This document shows positions 35,073-48,258 of a DNA stretch of 64,000 bases, one piece after another (position 1 is the stretch's first letter; each line of letters begins with the position of its first letter). The notes beneath the pieces were generated by a model. That model worked only from the letters and a program-made list of their open reading frames with translations, did no database searches and was not told the DNA's origin. The translations under genes and the position numbers were made by a program. Location of the stretch: assembly GCA_013076295.1 (NCBI GenBank), contig RQOL01000855.1, positions 930,001-994,000 of the forward strand, written 5' to 3'. The stretch is from Sanderia malayensis. Lineage: Eukaryota > Cnidaria > Scyphozoa > Semaeostomeae > Pelagiidae.

Positions 35073-38000
35073 CTGAAGCAAACAGAAATGTAAACAAAGA
35101 TTAACTCCCAATCTTACACACAAAAATAATTAATTCAAGGGGGAAAAATATTTCAATAGCTCTATCACGTACCCCCTCTCCATTTAGCCCCTTTTAAAAA
35201 TTATCCCTATAAGAGCATGTATGTTATCATGCAGTAAAAATCGATATATTATAAGTATCTTTGTAATGTGACCCAAACGAAGAGTGAGAAAGATGCGCGC
35301 GCATACCTCCTTTGAGCATGCGTTCAAGCAAAGATGGTAGCCGGGGCAGTGCATCGTACGTCATAGTGAGTATGTGTAGTGTGCTTGGACTCGAGGCCAT
35401 GATCTTGAATTTTGTCACCTCAAACATTGGATGCTTGGAAACGCCGATGCAATAGATTGTAATGCCTGATGAGTAAAGTACGAATTTATGATTAGAAAAA
35501 TTAAAAAATTTGATAAGTAAAGTAATGAATAATTTATCTTTGGTTGAGAAAGTGTTTCAAGATCTTGTCGAGGTTTGTTATATTCACATTCGATAATACT
35601 GCCAGCAACAATTGGACATACCTCGCATCTTCATGTAACCAATTAATCTGTTTGTATCGTCTGAAATGACTGGATCACCAGCTAGTAACAAAACAATAAC
35701 TTCACGACGAAATTGTCTTTTCTTCTGCAATGCCGTGTCGAATAGTTTATCAGCAGCAAATTGCAAAGCTTTTGTCAGGTTTGCCTTCTTTCCATTATAC
35801 CTAGAAAGTAGAAAGCACTTGTCAATCTATTCTTAACATTCAAGTTAATGCACAGTAAATACAAGTGACAGAAAAAGACAAGCAAGTAGACCAAAAACGC
35901 CTAACACTTACAAATATTCAAAAACAAAACTTAAAATGAGTAATGCCAATAAGGTAGATAATAAAACATTAGATGGTATATACATGACAGAAAGGAAGAT
36001 ACCTCATGTTTTTGGCTGCACTTTCTATGATTTCATCAGTTTGTTTCTCGCGGAAGTCTAAATCCAGGCGTGGCTCGTCGCCAAAAGATACGATGCCCAG
36101 GCGGTGCATTTTCGGCGACGTATGAAGTCCAACAAAATGTACCATGAAGTTCTTGATCTTGTCAAAATTTGAAGATTTTCCAACATTAGCCGAGGCATCT
36201 ATCACAAATGCGATTCGCTCATCTGAAACGGAAAACAAAGAGAAGAAGTTTATCAATAGTTAGCTGCTTCTATTAATTTTTCTACTGTGCCTACTATGCC
36301 TTACTGTGACTAACACCTCACTATGTTTACAAACATCTAACTGCGTCGCATTATCACAAACATCATCCTATTCACGGTAAAACAGTCACTAGAAAGGCAC
36401 ATTTTTGAACATGGTAAAACTGGAACATCAAGGAATGGACTGGTATGCGGTATGAGTGGGCAACACGAACTGCAATGGGTAGAGATAAATGGAGAGCTAC
36501 TGTGTCACACAACGTCGAAAGATTCGGAACAAGAACAAGAAAAAGATGAAAAACTGTTCGACATCACATTTTCCTTTTGCGATCTAGAATAGATACACTA
36601 CCTGAAAACGGGATTGCAACTGGAGCATCATTATTCCTCGCCAAATCAATGCCACTATGTATTGCCTGTGTGCCTGGCAGTTTCCATTTACGTGCTGTTG
36701 TGTCTTCATCGACCAATTTTACGTCATCACTGCTCTTCGCAGATTCATCATAAGATGGAGCAACCACGAGATGGTCCGCAGAATTCCGTAAAGCTTTCTT
36801 TGTCGAATCCTCCGTGGCAGCAGATGCGTTCGGTAGTTGCTGAAGGACCCTCTTGATGGACTTACCATCAGTTCTTGATACGGGTATATCGTGCTCGAGT
36901 CCAGATAGACCGCTTTGAGGAACAAATGCCAATTGGGAATCGTTGACTCTACTTGTTCCAGCAGTCTTCGAAGGCACATTACGCTGGCCTAACCCAGCAG
37001 GTTTGTTTGGATTTCGGCTTGTATCTGCCTGCAACAGTGTAGCAGCTTTTTGTTTTGTAATCTTCAGACGTCGTCTTCCGGTTGCCACGTTGTCAATTGG
37101 ATTTTCTTCATTAACTAGCTCTTCTGAAAATGTATCAACTGTAGGCCCCTTTAAAGGTTCATATTTCGCTGCATAGTGGAGCATATTTTTGCCTTGTTTT
37201 TGAACGATGGCGGATCCTGAAGGTTTTACATACCGTATTGCAGAAGTAGGCTTTCTTTGCGTATCACCTACTTTAACGTATTGCATTGTATTAGATAAAT
37301 GCGTCCATCGGTTAGCACTTCTGGTAGGGAAAGTTTCATTGTGGCCCGTTACATTATTATTTGAGTTTGTTGATGACTTTGTATTGACGCTCCTAGAATT
37401 GGCTATTGAGTTTCTTTTACTCGTAGGGGCATTAATTGCCATGTTATTCAAACTTTGTTCACGGCCTACATTCATAATTTTTCCACGCAACATAGCACTC
37501 TCTCCTTCTGACTTCCGGTGAACTTTCGATTTAACAGGCAAACCTGGTGCTAATGTCTTTTTGCTCGCGCCAACTTTCTTCATTTTGTAATACCCAGGCG
37601 AAGGGGCAGCCTCTGATTTGTCCTTGAGTTCCTGCAGCAAGTCACCAACGCCATCCTGCTCTTCCGTTGGTTGGGGTGACTTCTTCTTAGCTTGGTGATT
37701 GTCCGGAAACAATTGGTCTGAAATCAAAACCTCGTAGGGATTCGGTCCCTTATCAGGCGGAGGTGGCTTGAAATAACTCGGTGGAAGTTTGGCTGCGGCA
37801 TTTGGAATCGGCACACTAAATTCAGGAAGGCCAATGTCCACAATATGACCAGGTTTTTCGATGGGAGCAGCACCGGTTGCTGCTTTGCTTCTGGGACCAG
37901 TTGTTGGTGATGATGACACAGATCCAGCCGGTCCTTTGCCATTCGGGGTGGACGCGGATGGGCCCGCCTGTGATGCTTCCTCTGCAGGTTTCTTGATATC

Positions 38001-41000
38001 TGGCGCGTTCAAGCCAGTAACTACTAGTTTATTATCCTTGCCTTCTGTTAGTGTCGATGATAGGATGTTTATTGACGACCCTGCAGGCACGGCACCCGTT
38101 GGCGTCACATACTTTGAGCCTTCGGCTGCGTGTACTTCTCCTTCACTCTTTGGTTGTGGAACAGTTGGCTTTACACTGCCTCCTTGTACAGGAGATTTAG
38201 TACTAGCGGGACTAGCAATTGAAGGTGGCGCCAAGGCTATTCCAGCTGAACCAGATTTCTCTGCACCATCAGGCTTGCTGTTCATGAGAGCATATTTCAG
38301 TCGCTCAACCAATTTTAGATTGTGGCCTTCCTTTGCTTCGCCCAACAGTGATGTGACCATCTCTGGTGTGAATCCAGTCCCAGATTTCTCTCCGGATGCT
38401 ATGGACTTGATAAGGTTTGCAAGAGCTGGATCACCGTTGACTGTCGGTTTTTCCTGAACGTGCATTGTCTCTTGCCATGTTGGTACCACTCCTTCACGTG
38501 AAGTACCCTCACTGGTGTTCGTACTTTGTTTTTTAGGCTGAATCCCAGACACGGCAGTGACATCTGGTTTGCCATCATTCACAGTTGCAGGCTGCCCTTT
38601 TGCGTTGATGTATTGTGCGAGAGTTTGCAACATGTCCAGATACTCAGGTTTCATTGGGTTAGTTTCTGGGGGAGATTTGCTTTCTGACGCAGCCTCCTTC
38701 TGAAATTGCATCTTGGCCCGCAGTACATCTAAAAGTTTGCCTGGCAATAGAGACTCCGACAGTTCTGAGGCCGTGGCGAAGTCAGGCGCCGTCGGAGGAG
38801 GGAGCATCAAATCTTGGCTCTGCGATGGAGAGTGTTGACGATTGTTGCTAGCACCCTGTGGCAACACAATGTAATAGGGTGGACAATCGCGATGGTTGTG
38901 GCGACCATGGTAATCGTCATCATAATAATCATCACTGAATTCATCTCTTCGATTGCTGTGAATGCTATTTTTCCATGGTAAAAACCTGTGTCTTTTTCCA
39001 GATATCTTATTACGAGCTATACGTGGGTGAATGTAGTGATCACCATAATATTTTCGAGTATGGTGCTGCATCGCAGGTGTAAAGACACGCTTCTGCATCG
39101 GACTGGTATGATGGGCATAGTCTGCAATCATTCTTTCTTCCTCGCTATCAAATTGCCGAGCACCATCTGAGACAAGATCAATATCGCTTTGTTTTTCGTT
39201 AGAATCAGGGATTAGTTCATGAGGTCCATTCAGATCATTTTGATGATGAAAATCAAATCTTGGCTCGGGACTGTGATATTTGTTGTAATACCCAAAGTGT
39301 CTACTCTCTTCAGGGCGACTATGCCCACTGTAGAGCTCCTGAAAAGACGTCGGTTTTTGAAATCCTGCTCATTTCCTGGAACAGATTCCTGAAAATCCCC
39401 ACCAGCGTCACCAATATCATCATGATTATAATATTTTTGAAATGGTTCATGTGCACCGTTAGGATGGAAAATCTTAGCAAAATAACCGCGATTCACCCTG
39501 CGTTCTTTTTCGTAATCAGACTTGCCGTCCAAATCAGGATCATCCTCACCATCATCATCATCATCATCATCATTATCATCGTCATCATCATCATCATCAT
39601 CATAATCATCATCATCATCATCACGATTATTTATGCTGTGTCTACTATTGATCCAAGGATTGTCAATTTGCTTGTTTCGCTGTCCCGATTTCATGAGACC
39701 ATGTCCCTGTCTTCTCTCGCTCTTCACATTTCTCTCCACTTTGCTCCTTCTTCCAGCTATGACATTGCGAGAAACCAAGACATGCGATCGAAAATCTTCC
39801 GGCTGTACAAAACTTTGAGACATGGATGGATCAAAGAAGTTCTTCCTCAAAGGCTGCTGGGGTTGCGGTTGATTCCGAGTATAATCTTCTACCATCGTCT
39901 TCTCTTCCTTGTCCAGTCCGCCAGCATCATCCGATACAACATCTATGTCACTTCCTTTTTCATTTGGATCTGCGAATCGTTCATGGTGTTCTTCTTCATC
40001 TTCATCATCATCGTGATAATTGTGATCGATGTGATGGAAATCACCTCCACCATTGTTTGGCTCATCGTAGTCTCCTTTTCCTTGACCACGCTCCTGGTCC
40101 AGGGGACCGCTCTGACCAATCAGGTTGTTAATCAAATGCTGATTACCTGAATCAATGTTGTCATTTTCTCTAAAGTTTCCTTGATTATTTTCATCAAAGT
40201 CCTCACGAGACTCGTCGCCACGAGAATGCATTCTATGTGGACCAAAATGATTTCCTTCATCATAATCATCTGAATGATTATCATCATGATCATGTCCATA
40301 ATCAGAGTGATCACTCCAGTCCCTATCAGAGTCAACAGCATTGGTTATACGATGTCGACTGTGCCCTGTTTCATGATGCTGATTAAGATGACCAAGATTA
40401 TCCATGAATACGTCACCGAAAGAACTACCAGCATGGCCATGCTGTCCATTATCAAAACCAAGCTCAAAAGATGGTAATCCTTGATTTGCTTGGCCGTAAA
40501 CCCCATTTGGGTTTCCCGGTGCATTCAACGTAAAGCCCCAAGCTTTGTCGCTTCCACCTCCTTCATGATGACCATGTCCTTCGTTTCCAAAGCCGCCCAT
40601 GCCTCCTCCATGACTAAATCCATGTCCATCATCGTGAGGATAATGGTGTCCAGCTTCACTGAAGGAACCCATCATACCGTGACCATGACTAAAGCCATGA
40701 CCTCCTTCATTTCCACCATGACTGCTACCTAGGCCGAACCCATGACCAAACCCATGTCTGCCTCCAGAATCTCCACTGTGGTCACCACCATGGAACAGTC
40801 CGGGTCCCAAGCTATGACCTCCTTCATCCCCACCGTGACTGCCACCAAGGACGAATCCATGACCAAATCCATGTTCGCCACCAGAATCTCCACCGTTGTC
40901 ACCACCATGGAACAGTCCAGGTCCCAAGCTATGGCCTCCTTCATCACCACCGTGACTGCCACCAAGGCCAAATCCATGACCAAATCCATGGTCGCCTTCA

Positions 41001-44000
41001 GAATCTCCACCATGACCGAGTCCATGAACAAATCCATGTCCACCTTCATTTCCATGACTTCCTCCATGACCAAATCCATAGCCATCGCGAGCTCCATCCT
41101 GCATGTGACCTCCACCATGAAGACCACTTTCAAAATCATGATACTGGTTGCCCCATATGGGGCCATAATGCTCGTGGCCAAAAAAATGAGGACCTTCAGC
41201 ATGGCCACTTCCACCAGGACCTTCACCAGGACTTCCACCAATATGATCACCCCCATGGCTGGAGTACCATGGCTGAACAGGATGACTTAATACAGCATGT
41301 GGTCCAAATCCATGATCTCCATCTTCGGAGTGTCCTCCGTGTCCTCCATTTGCCCCAACGCCATTCCCTCCGAAGCTGTGCCGTCCATCTCCGGACCCTG
41401 CAAGTCCTCCTTCTCCGCCACCTCCATGGCCACCAAAGAACATAGGAGTAGAATGCAAGTTGTCAAGAAATTCATGTGAAAACTCTCCATTACTGTGCGC
41501 TGCATTCTCCATTGAGATGACATTACTATCCATGGGATTGTAGCTTTCCATTTTAATGTGACCATCACTAGCAAAATTGAAGATAGCCGGGTGTCCTAGT
41601 GCATCGCTGCCAACAATCTCTGGAGGATGCACCATCGCGTGAGGTGGTTCTATATCTTCAGTGTGGTGGTGGATATCTGGGCCAAATCCTGGGCCATGAA
41701 CAGGGCCACCGTGATCCAATCCATGACCCCCTTCTTCATGCACTTCTGGGTGATGATACTCTTCCACATGAGGATCCATGTGATGATAATCCTGCGTAAC
41801 ATGAACGGTTGGAATAGCGTGGATTGCTTCCTCGTGGTGTTGATATGGACCAGGGTGAATGCCATTCTTTGTTGAAAATAGCGATGCAGCATGAAATGCA
41901 GCCTCGGCCGCTTGAGCTGCAGCCTCCTTTGGTGACAGACCAGCTTTTGCCGCATTACCTGCAGCCTCAGCGGCCGAAGTAGCAATGAGTGCGCCAAGCT
42001 CTTCCTTAGAGCCTTTACCACCATTTCCACCAACAGCTCCAGAACCTCCTGTTCCTCCATCACTTGCGCCATTTCCTCCACTTCCACCGCCATTTCCTCC
42101 ACTTCCACCACCATTTCCTCCACCTCCACCACTATTTCCACCGTTTCCTCCACTTCCGCCACCACTTCCACCACCATTCCCACCATTTCCTCCATTATTT
42201 CCACCACCATTATTGCCTCCACCTCCACCATTGTTACCTCCATTCCCCCCGCCATTCCCTCTACCATTTCCTCCGCCGTTTCCGGCACCACCAGGTCCAA
42301 TTCCTTTCATTCCTGTTACAACAGCATCTAACACTCCACTTGTTTCCATTTGCCCCACAAGTGCTTTTCCTCCTGATATTATCCCAGCAGCAATTCCTGC
42401 TGCCAAACTTGATGCCATGTCATTTGCGGATACCTTTGGGTCACCACCTTTTGCTACAATAGAAGGTTAGTATCGTTAGTATTTACTTAAATCTAGTGAA
42501 GCTAACGTGTTAGCAACGTCAACATAGCTCTCTAACTTTTAAAACGTTATCTAGTGAGCTACCTAACTTTCTGAACGTGTAAGCAACACAACTAACGTCA
42601 TAAAACATTAAGATTCTGCATTTATCGACACAAAATTTCTTCTCACACCTCAAACAACGCAATACAGCAAAGTAGCATCTAAAAAGCCTCTTTCTTAAAA
42701 ATAACTAGCTGCCAATAATATCTTGATTCAATATATCCAAGCATGGCTCACACAAGCAAAGTAGCAATTACTTGCATTACAAACATCTGCACTTCGACTT
42801 AAGCAGTTGATATTCTTAAAACGTTGGCAATTATAAATAGCAAGCGAATGCTGGTTGTTTTCAAGCTGTCCTTCATAGGAGGAATATTCAAGTACTGTAT
42901 TTCCTCTAATAAGCGCCCGGGCATTTATTAAATATTTTGCGAAATTAGAACAATATTTGGCTAAATTATTTGAACAAAACAGTGAATATTTAAGAATTAG
43001 TTCACACTTTTTGACTTTAGAGTGGACGCTCATTGGAGAGGGCGGTTAAAAGAGGGTGGGCGCTGATTAGAGGAAATACGGTATTAATAAATTGTAATGT
43101 AAAACAAAATATAATATCAAAACTTGACTTACCACTGTAAGGAAATGATCCTCCTCCCGGACCACTTCCTCCGGGACCACCACCGTGACCCCATACGCCA
43201 TTGGGAGTTTTTCCAAGAAATGGATTTGTTGGAGGGCTTGATCCTAACCCACCTAATCCTCCAGGAACACCTCCAGGTACACCACCAGGTACACCACCAG
43301 GTACGGCTCCAGGTAAACCTCCTCCAGGTATTCCTCCAGGTACACCTCCAGGCAACTGTCCAGGATTAGAGCTGAATGCTCCATTTGCAGTCAGAGCATT
43401 GATTGTACTTTGGTTTGCCACTGGATTCTTGTCGTCTTTGTTCACTTTATCGTGTTTTGGTCTGAACTTATCACCGGATGTATAATTGAACGTGGCTTTG
43501 TTTCTTCCTCTAGGTACAAGCACAGACAACGTGTGTCTTTTAGTATGTGGAGATGCTTGCTCTTTGGCAAGGTCATGGTGCCTTCTTGCTTTAATGGGTT
43601 CTTTAACTGTTATATTGTTGTGCTTCTCGATATGGTGAGCTTTTGCAGTGTTGTTTTTCCTTCCAGTCTTTTGACGCTTTGTGAAGGATCCTAGTATCCT
43701 ACTCAAAGTGTTTGAGGAGTCGGAGCTACTGCTGTCAGAGCTGCCTCCATCTACTCCCAAACCACCAAATCCTCCACTTAGTCCACCTCCACCTCCAGTT
43801 CCAAGTCCACCTCCGACGCCAAGTCCACCTCCAACGCCAAGTCCACCCCCAACTCCAAGTCCACCTCCAGCTCCAAGTGCACCCCCAACTCCAAGTGCAC
43901 CTCCAACTCCAAGTGCACCTCCCAGTCCGGCTCCTAAGCCACCTCCACCCCCGAGTGCCAAACCACCAGTTCCTGCACCAGCCAGAAGATTCTTTGCTTG

Positions 44001-47000
44001 CTCAACTTCTTGTACACTCTTCATCGCGCTTCCTAGTGCATTTCCAGCCATTTGACCAACAAGTGCTCCAATTACAGGATTTGTTCCACCTCCACCACCA
44101 ACTGCACCACCACCACCACCAGCAACACCACCACCGCCACCTCCGCCAGCAACTGTACCACCACCACCGCCAGCAACGCCACCACCACCACCTCCACCAG
44201 CAAGTCCACCACCGCCCCCACCGCCAGAGATACCACTTGCACCACCACCACCAGCTGGACTAGCTGCTTGCCACATTTTAGAAGAATCCTTCATTGATTC
44301 CACTTCTCCGGCCAGCTTCACAACTGTCTTTCCAAGAGTTTCTAATTTATTAGCTAAGGCCCCAGAGGATGCTGCCAACTCAGCAGTAGCAGCAGAGGAG
44401 GATGCACCACCTCCAGTAGCAGCCCCACCGCCTCCAGTAGCCGCCCCGCCGCCTCCACTAGCAGCCCCGCCGCCTGCAGCAGCAGCCCCACCGCCTCCAG
44501 CAGCAGCAGCCCCACCACCTCCAGTGGAAGCTCCACCTCCACCTTCAATTTTCGCTGCGATTTTTGACAACTGGTCCTGCAATCCCTTCATTCCAGTTTC
44601 CAATCTAGCTTGTGCTTGAATTTTTTGAGTTTCAATCATGGCATCTTCAGGAGTACCTGCTCCACCTGCCGTCTTTGCAGCTCTTTCCCTTTCCAACTCC
44701 GCTTTTGCTGCATTTAGTTGCTCCTGCATTGACGCAATCAAGACAGCTTGCTTTGCCTGAAAAAAGAACAAATTCAATGCCTTTCACAAGACAGTAATTC
44801 GCAGAAATTAAATGTTGTTCCAAGGTTTATAGTATAGGTAGATGAGTTGAGCGTCATATAACATCAACGTCTTTGGGAGGTCAATTTCTCCAAATTGTCA
44901 GTGCATGCAAACGAGCAACAAAATATAATTTACCATGAGCTCAACATGATTATTGGTTTCAATTGCAAAAAGTAAATTATAAAAAACAACAAGAAATCTA
45001 CCTGTCTTTGCTGCTGTAATGCGAGATTCTGGGCAATGGCAATTTCTGCTACACTTGGACCTCCTACTGCTTGACCCATCTGTTGTTGTTGTTGCTGTTG
45101 ACCAACTCCAGAAGTCACTCTCTCCAATGTATTCTCCAAATTACCAATAGCATCCATAATTTCGTCATCTAGGGCGAGAAAGACATTGGATATAAAATCA
45201 CTGGCAACTCAATGTGGAATTTCACACGAATCATTTTGGCGTATGCTTCCAATGGTGGTTGAGTCCCCATGTTTTCAATTTTTTTTTCATTGTATCAATT
45301 GCTGATGTCGTTTCTCATAGAATTATAAATTTCTGTAGCTTAAGAATTTGTTTATTAGGGTGTGACTATTGAAAGGAAATTTGAAATATCCTCACGCTCA
45401 TTGTGTCTCGTGTGATTAACAGTGTAGTTATTTCTCAGTCGCTGTCCATCCCAGTACCGTTCGTTTCTCGTCCTTGTCCTGCCCGATTCGCTCGGAAATT
45501 CACCCTGTGGTACTTCTACGAACTCTAGCCCCAGTTGACGTAGCTCAGATGGTCTCCCATGTTGCGCACGCAGGCCAACTGCATCGTGCCTTCGAGCAGA
45601 AGCTCCCTTTAACAAGTCCTTCAATTTTCCCAAATACGTCGGTTCAGTATCTTCGGAAACATATTCAAAGCCATGCGAATATCTACTGTCATCATCCTCG
45701 ACAATATTCTTGCTAAGATGATGTCTGGACTTAGGCTTAATGTGAGACCCGCCTTTCACTATTTTTAGCTTGAAGCGTTTATCGTTTGTTGTAGAGACAG
45801 TGTTGCGTCTTGTCCCTTTCTCAGGGTTGGCATTGCTGTCAATAAAATTCATCTTTGTTGTTGCAGCTTCTATTTTAGCAGCATTTTCAAGGATGAAGTC
45901 TCGCAGTTTCTCCGCCGTGTTACTGAGTTTCGTTAGTGTTTCATCTTCTACGTTTGCGAAGATCTGTCGTTGGTTATTTGCGTTAGCTTTGCCTGTCAAA
46001 ACAGTTGCTGATGTAGTCACGTCATGGTTTGGTGCGTCAGTTACAGAGCTCTTGCCTGTCTCAGCTCTTTTCACAGTAGGAACAATATCAGGAACTATTG
46101 CCGATATAGCCGAAGAAACTACGTGTCTAGTTTTGGGTAACTGTATGTCCTTGTTGCCCAATTTCAGCTTAGAAAGGAGCTTTTCCACTGTGAGAGATAC
46201 ACACATCAATGAATCAAAATTGCTTCAAAACCATTCCCACAAAAAGAGGCAAACGATGAGCATCAGGTGTAATTTTTACTGTCTGCCAAATTGCGTTAGT
46301 CAATTAACTACATCATTGTCTATGTCAGTTAGTGAACGTGAGGAGTTCCTTGCAGCTGAAAATTTTTTATTTTTTTCAATAAATAGATAAATAAATAAAT
46401 GGCTTATCGAAAAATTCAATACCTGAACTACCAGGTTTCAATCCAAGAACGGAAGATCCTTCGCCATCCTTTCCACCTTCCAATAGGCCACCTAGCAAAC
46501 AAGATCAGCAGATTAAAAAGCTTCAAGTAAAAAGTTTGTAAATGGTCTCGTTGCTGTTGTTGACATTTTTTGCAAATAGTTGGTTTGAATTAGTATGCAT
46601 TCAATTATTATTGTAAATACCAACAATTAATGCAAATATTATCATTGTTGAGGCCATTATAGAAGAACTATAGCTAATTCATTCCATTTGGAAATGCTCC
46701 CGCAAAAGAATAGCATATTCCTAAAGCTTGCCAAAACTCTAATTAACTAGCACCCCATCCGTATAATAATAATAATAATAATTTGCTGCTGCGTAGCGGA
46801 ACGAAGTGAAGCGGCTGCGCAGCAGAATATAATCGAGTCCTTCTCGAGAAAAAATCTTGTAAAGATGTTTGTGTGTTTGTCGGATTTTATCCTGCGCGCG
46901 GCCTCAAATCCTCCTCCGTTTAGCCGCCTAATTATCAATTCATCAATGGCGGTATATACAATAGAAGGCATCTAAGAAGAATTTTAGGGGTAAAATATCC

Positions 47001-48203
47001 AGATAAAATAACAAACAAAAAATTATATAAAGTGACAGGAGAAAAGCCTATATCACATACAATGAGAAAGCAAAGATGGGAACTTCTGGGACATATTCTT
47101 AGAAGAGATAGAAAGATTCCAGCATTCAGAGCGATGGAGCTTTATTTTGAATCCAGAAAAGCAAAAGGATTCAAAGGTAAACCGAGAACAACGCTGTCTA
47201 GAGTATTAAATGAAGATTTAAATATGTATCACATAAAAGACAAGATAAAAGCTGAACATAATTACTGTCATCATCTGAAACTAAACAACAAGAAAGATCT
47301 AGAAGAATTGAGGGCTATGGCACAAGACAGGAAGTTGTGGAGTAGGTTTAAAGAAGAAGTAGTGAAGGCCGGAGAAGCAGCAACACACATTGGTGGAGCA
47401 GCGGAACTCCTATAACTAACTAACTAACAATGGCGGTAATCTTTGCTGCAGTGCAGTGACACGTTTCAGAAACATTGAGAAAACGCCATTTGGTTGGCTT
47501 ATCTGCTGGTTATTAATTTTTATTCGTGGCCAGAATCGAGAAGGCCAAAAAAGCCCATTTTTATTTCGACAAGAACACGGGAGTTGCTTTCTTGTCATGG
47601 GGATAAATTTATAAGAATGAATGCGTGCAAGCAGAAGAGAAAAGCTGTGCGGAAGTATTAGTAGGCCTTAAAAAACTATTGTATCATCATTGGCACCATC
47701 ATTACGTTTTATTGTTTTTTGAAAGTAATCCCCCCGTCCAGAAAATCATGACTTCAGATTTCAAATTGTTGATGGGCATTTAATTTAGTTTTCTTTTTAA
47801 TCTGGGGTTTTCTACATTTATTCCTCTGTTTTTGGTATTGTTTTGTGTTCATTGTGAAGTCACATCACATCAACAACGATTTGAATTTTATCTTTGATCT
47901 TCAAACTGAGCGTACACCTTCTCTTGATAAAGAATAATTTGCTGAAATCTGTTATTGCTGAAATTCCAAAACCCAGCTATGAAACGTAAATGTTAATAAG
48001 AAATGTCAAATACAAATGACAACATTCAAACACATCAAATATAGAGAAACGACCTGTTACCAATATAGATATCTAGGCTTCCAAGCAAGCTAAACACACC
48101 CCTCTCCGTATTTTTTTGAAGCACTCATTTCAAAACGTATCGTTTTAATCAAATGGTCCTGGTTACATCACAGCAGCACTCATTTTAACAATATTAACAG
48201 CTA

Positions 48204-48258
<55 letters not shown>

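Noticed and set aside
39260..40150. Isoleucine-rich, membrane-like plus-strand frame
   Set aside because: The hydrophobic runs are the reverse reading of GAT/GAC (Asp) repeats of the real minus-strand exon.
41985..42470. Proline-rich plus-strand frame opposite the Gly-rich block (also at 43681-44263 and 51012-51350)
   Set aside because: It is the complementary reading of GGN/Gly codons on the coding strand and has no splice or family support.
45355..45395. Stop codon at 45355 as the end of a separate gene
   Set aside because: A good GTGAGG donor lies just before it and joins in phase 1 to the next exon (HDEIMDAIG), so the stop is intronic.
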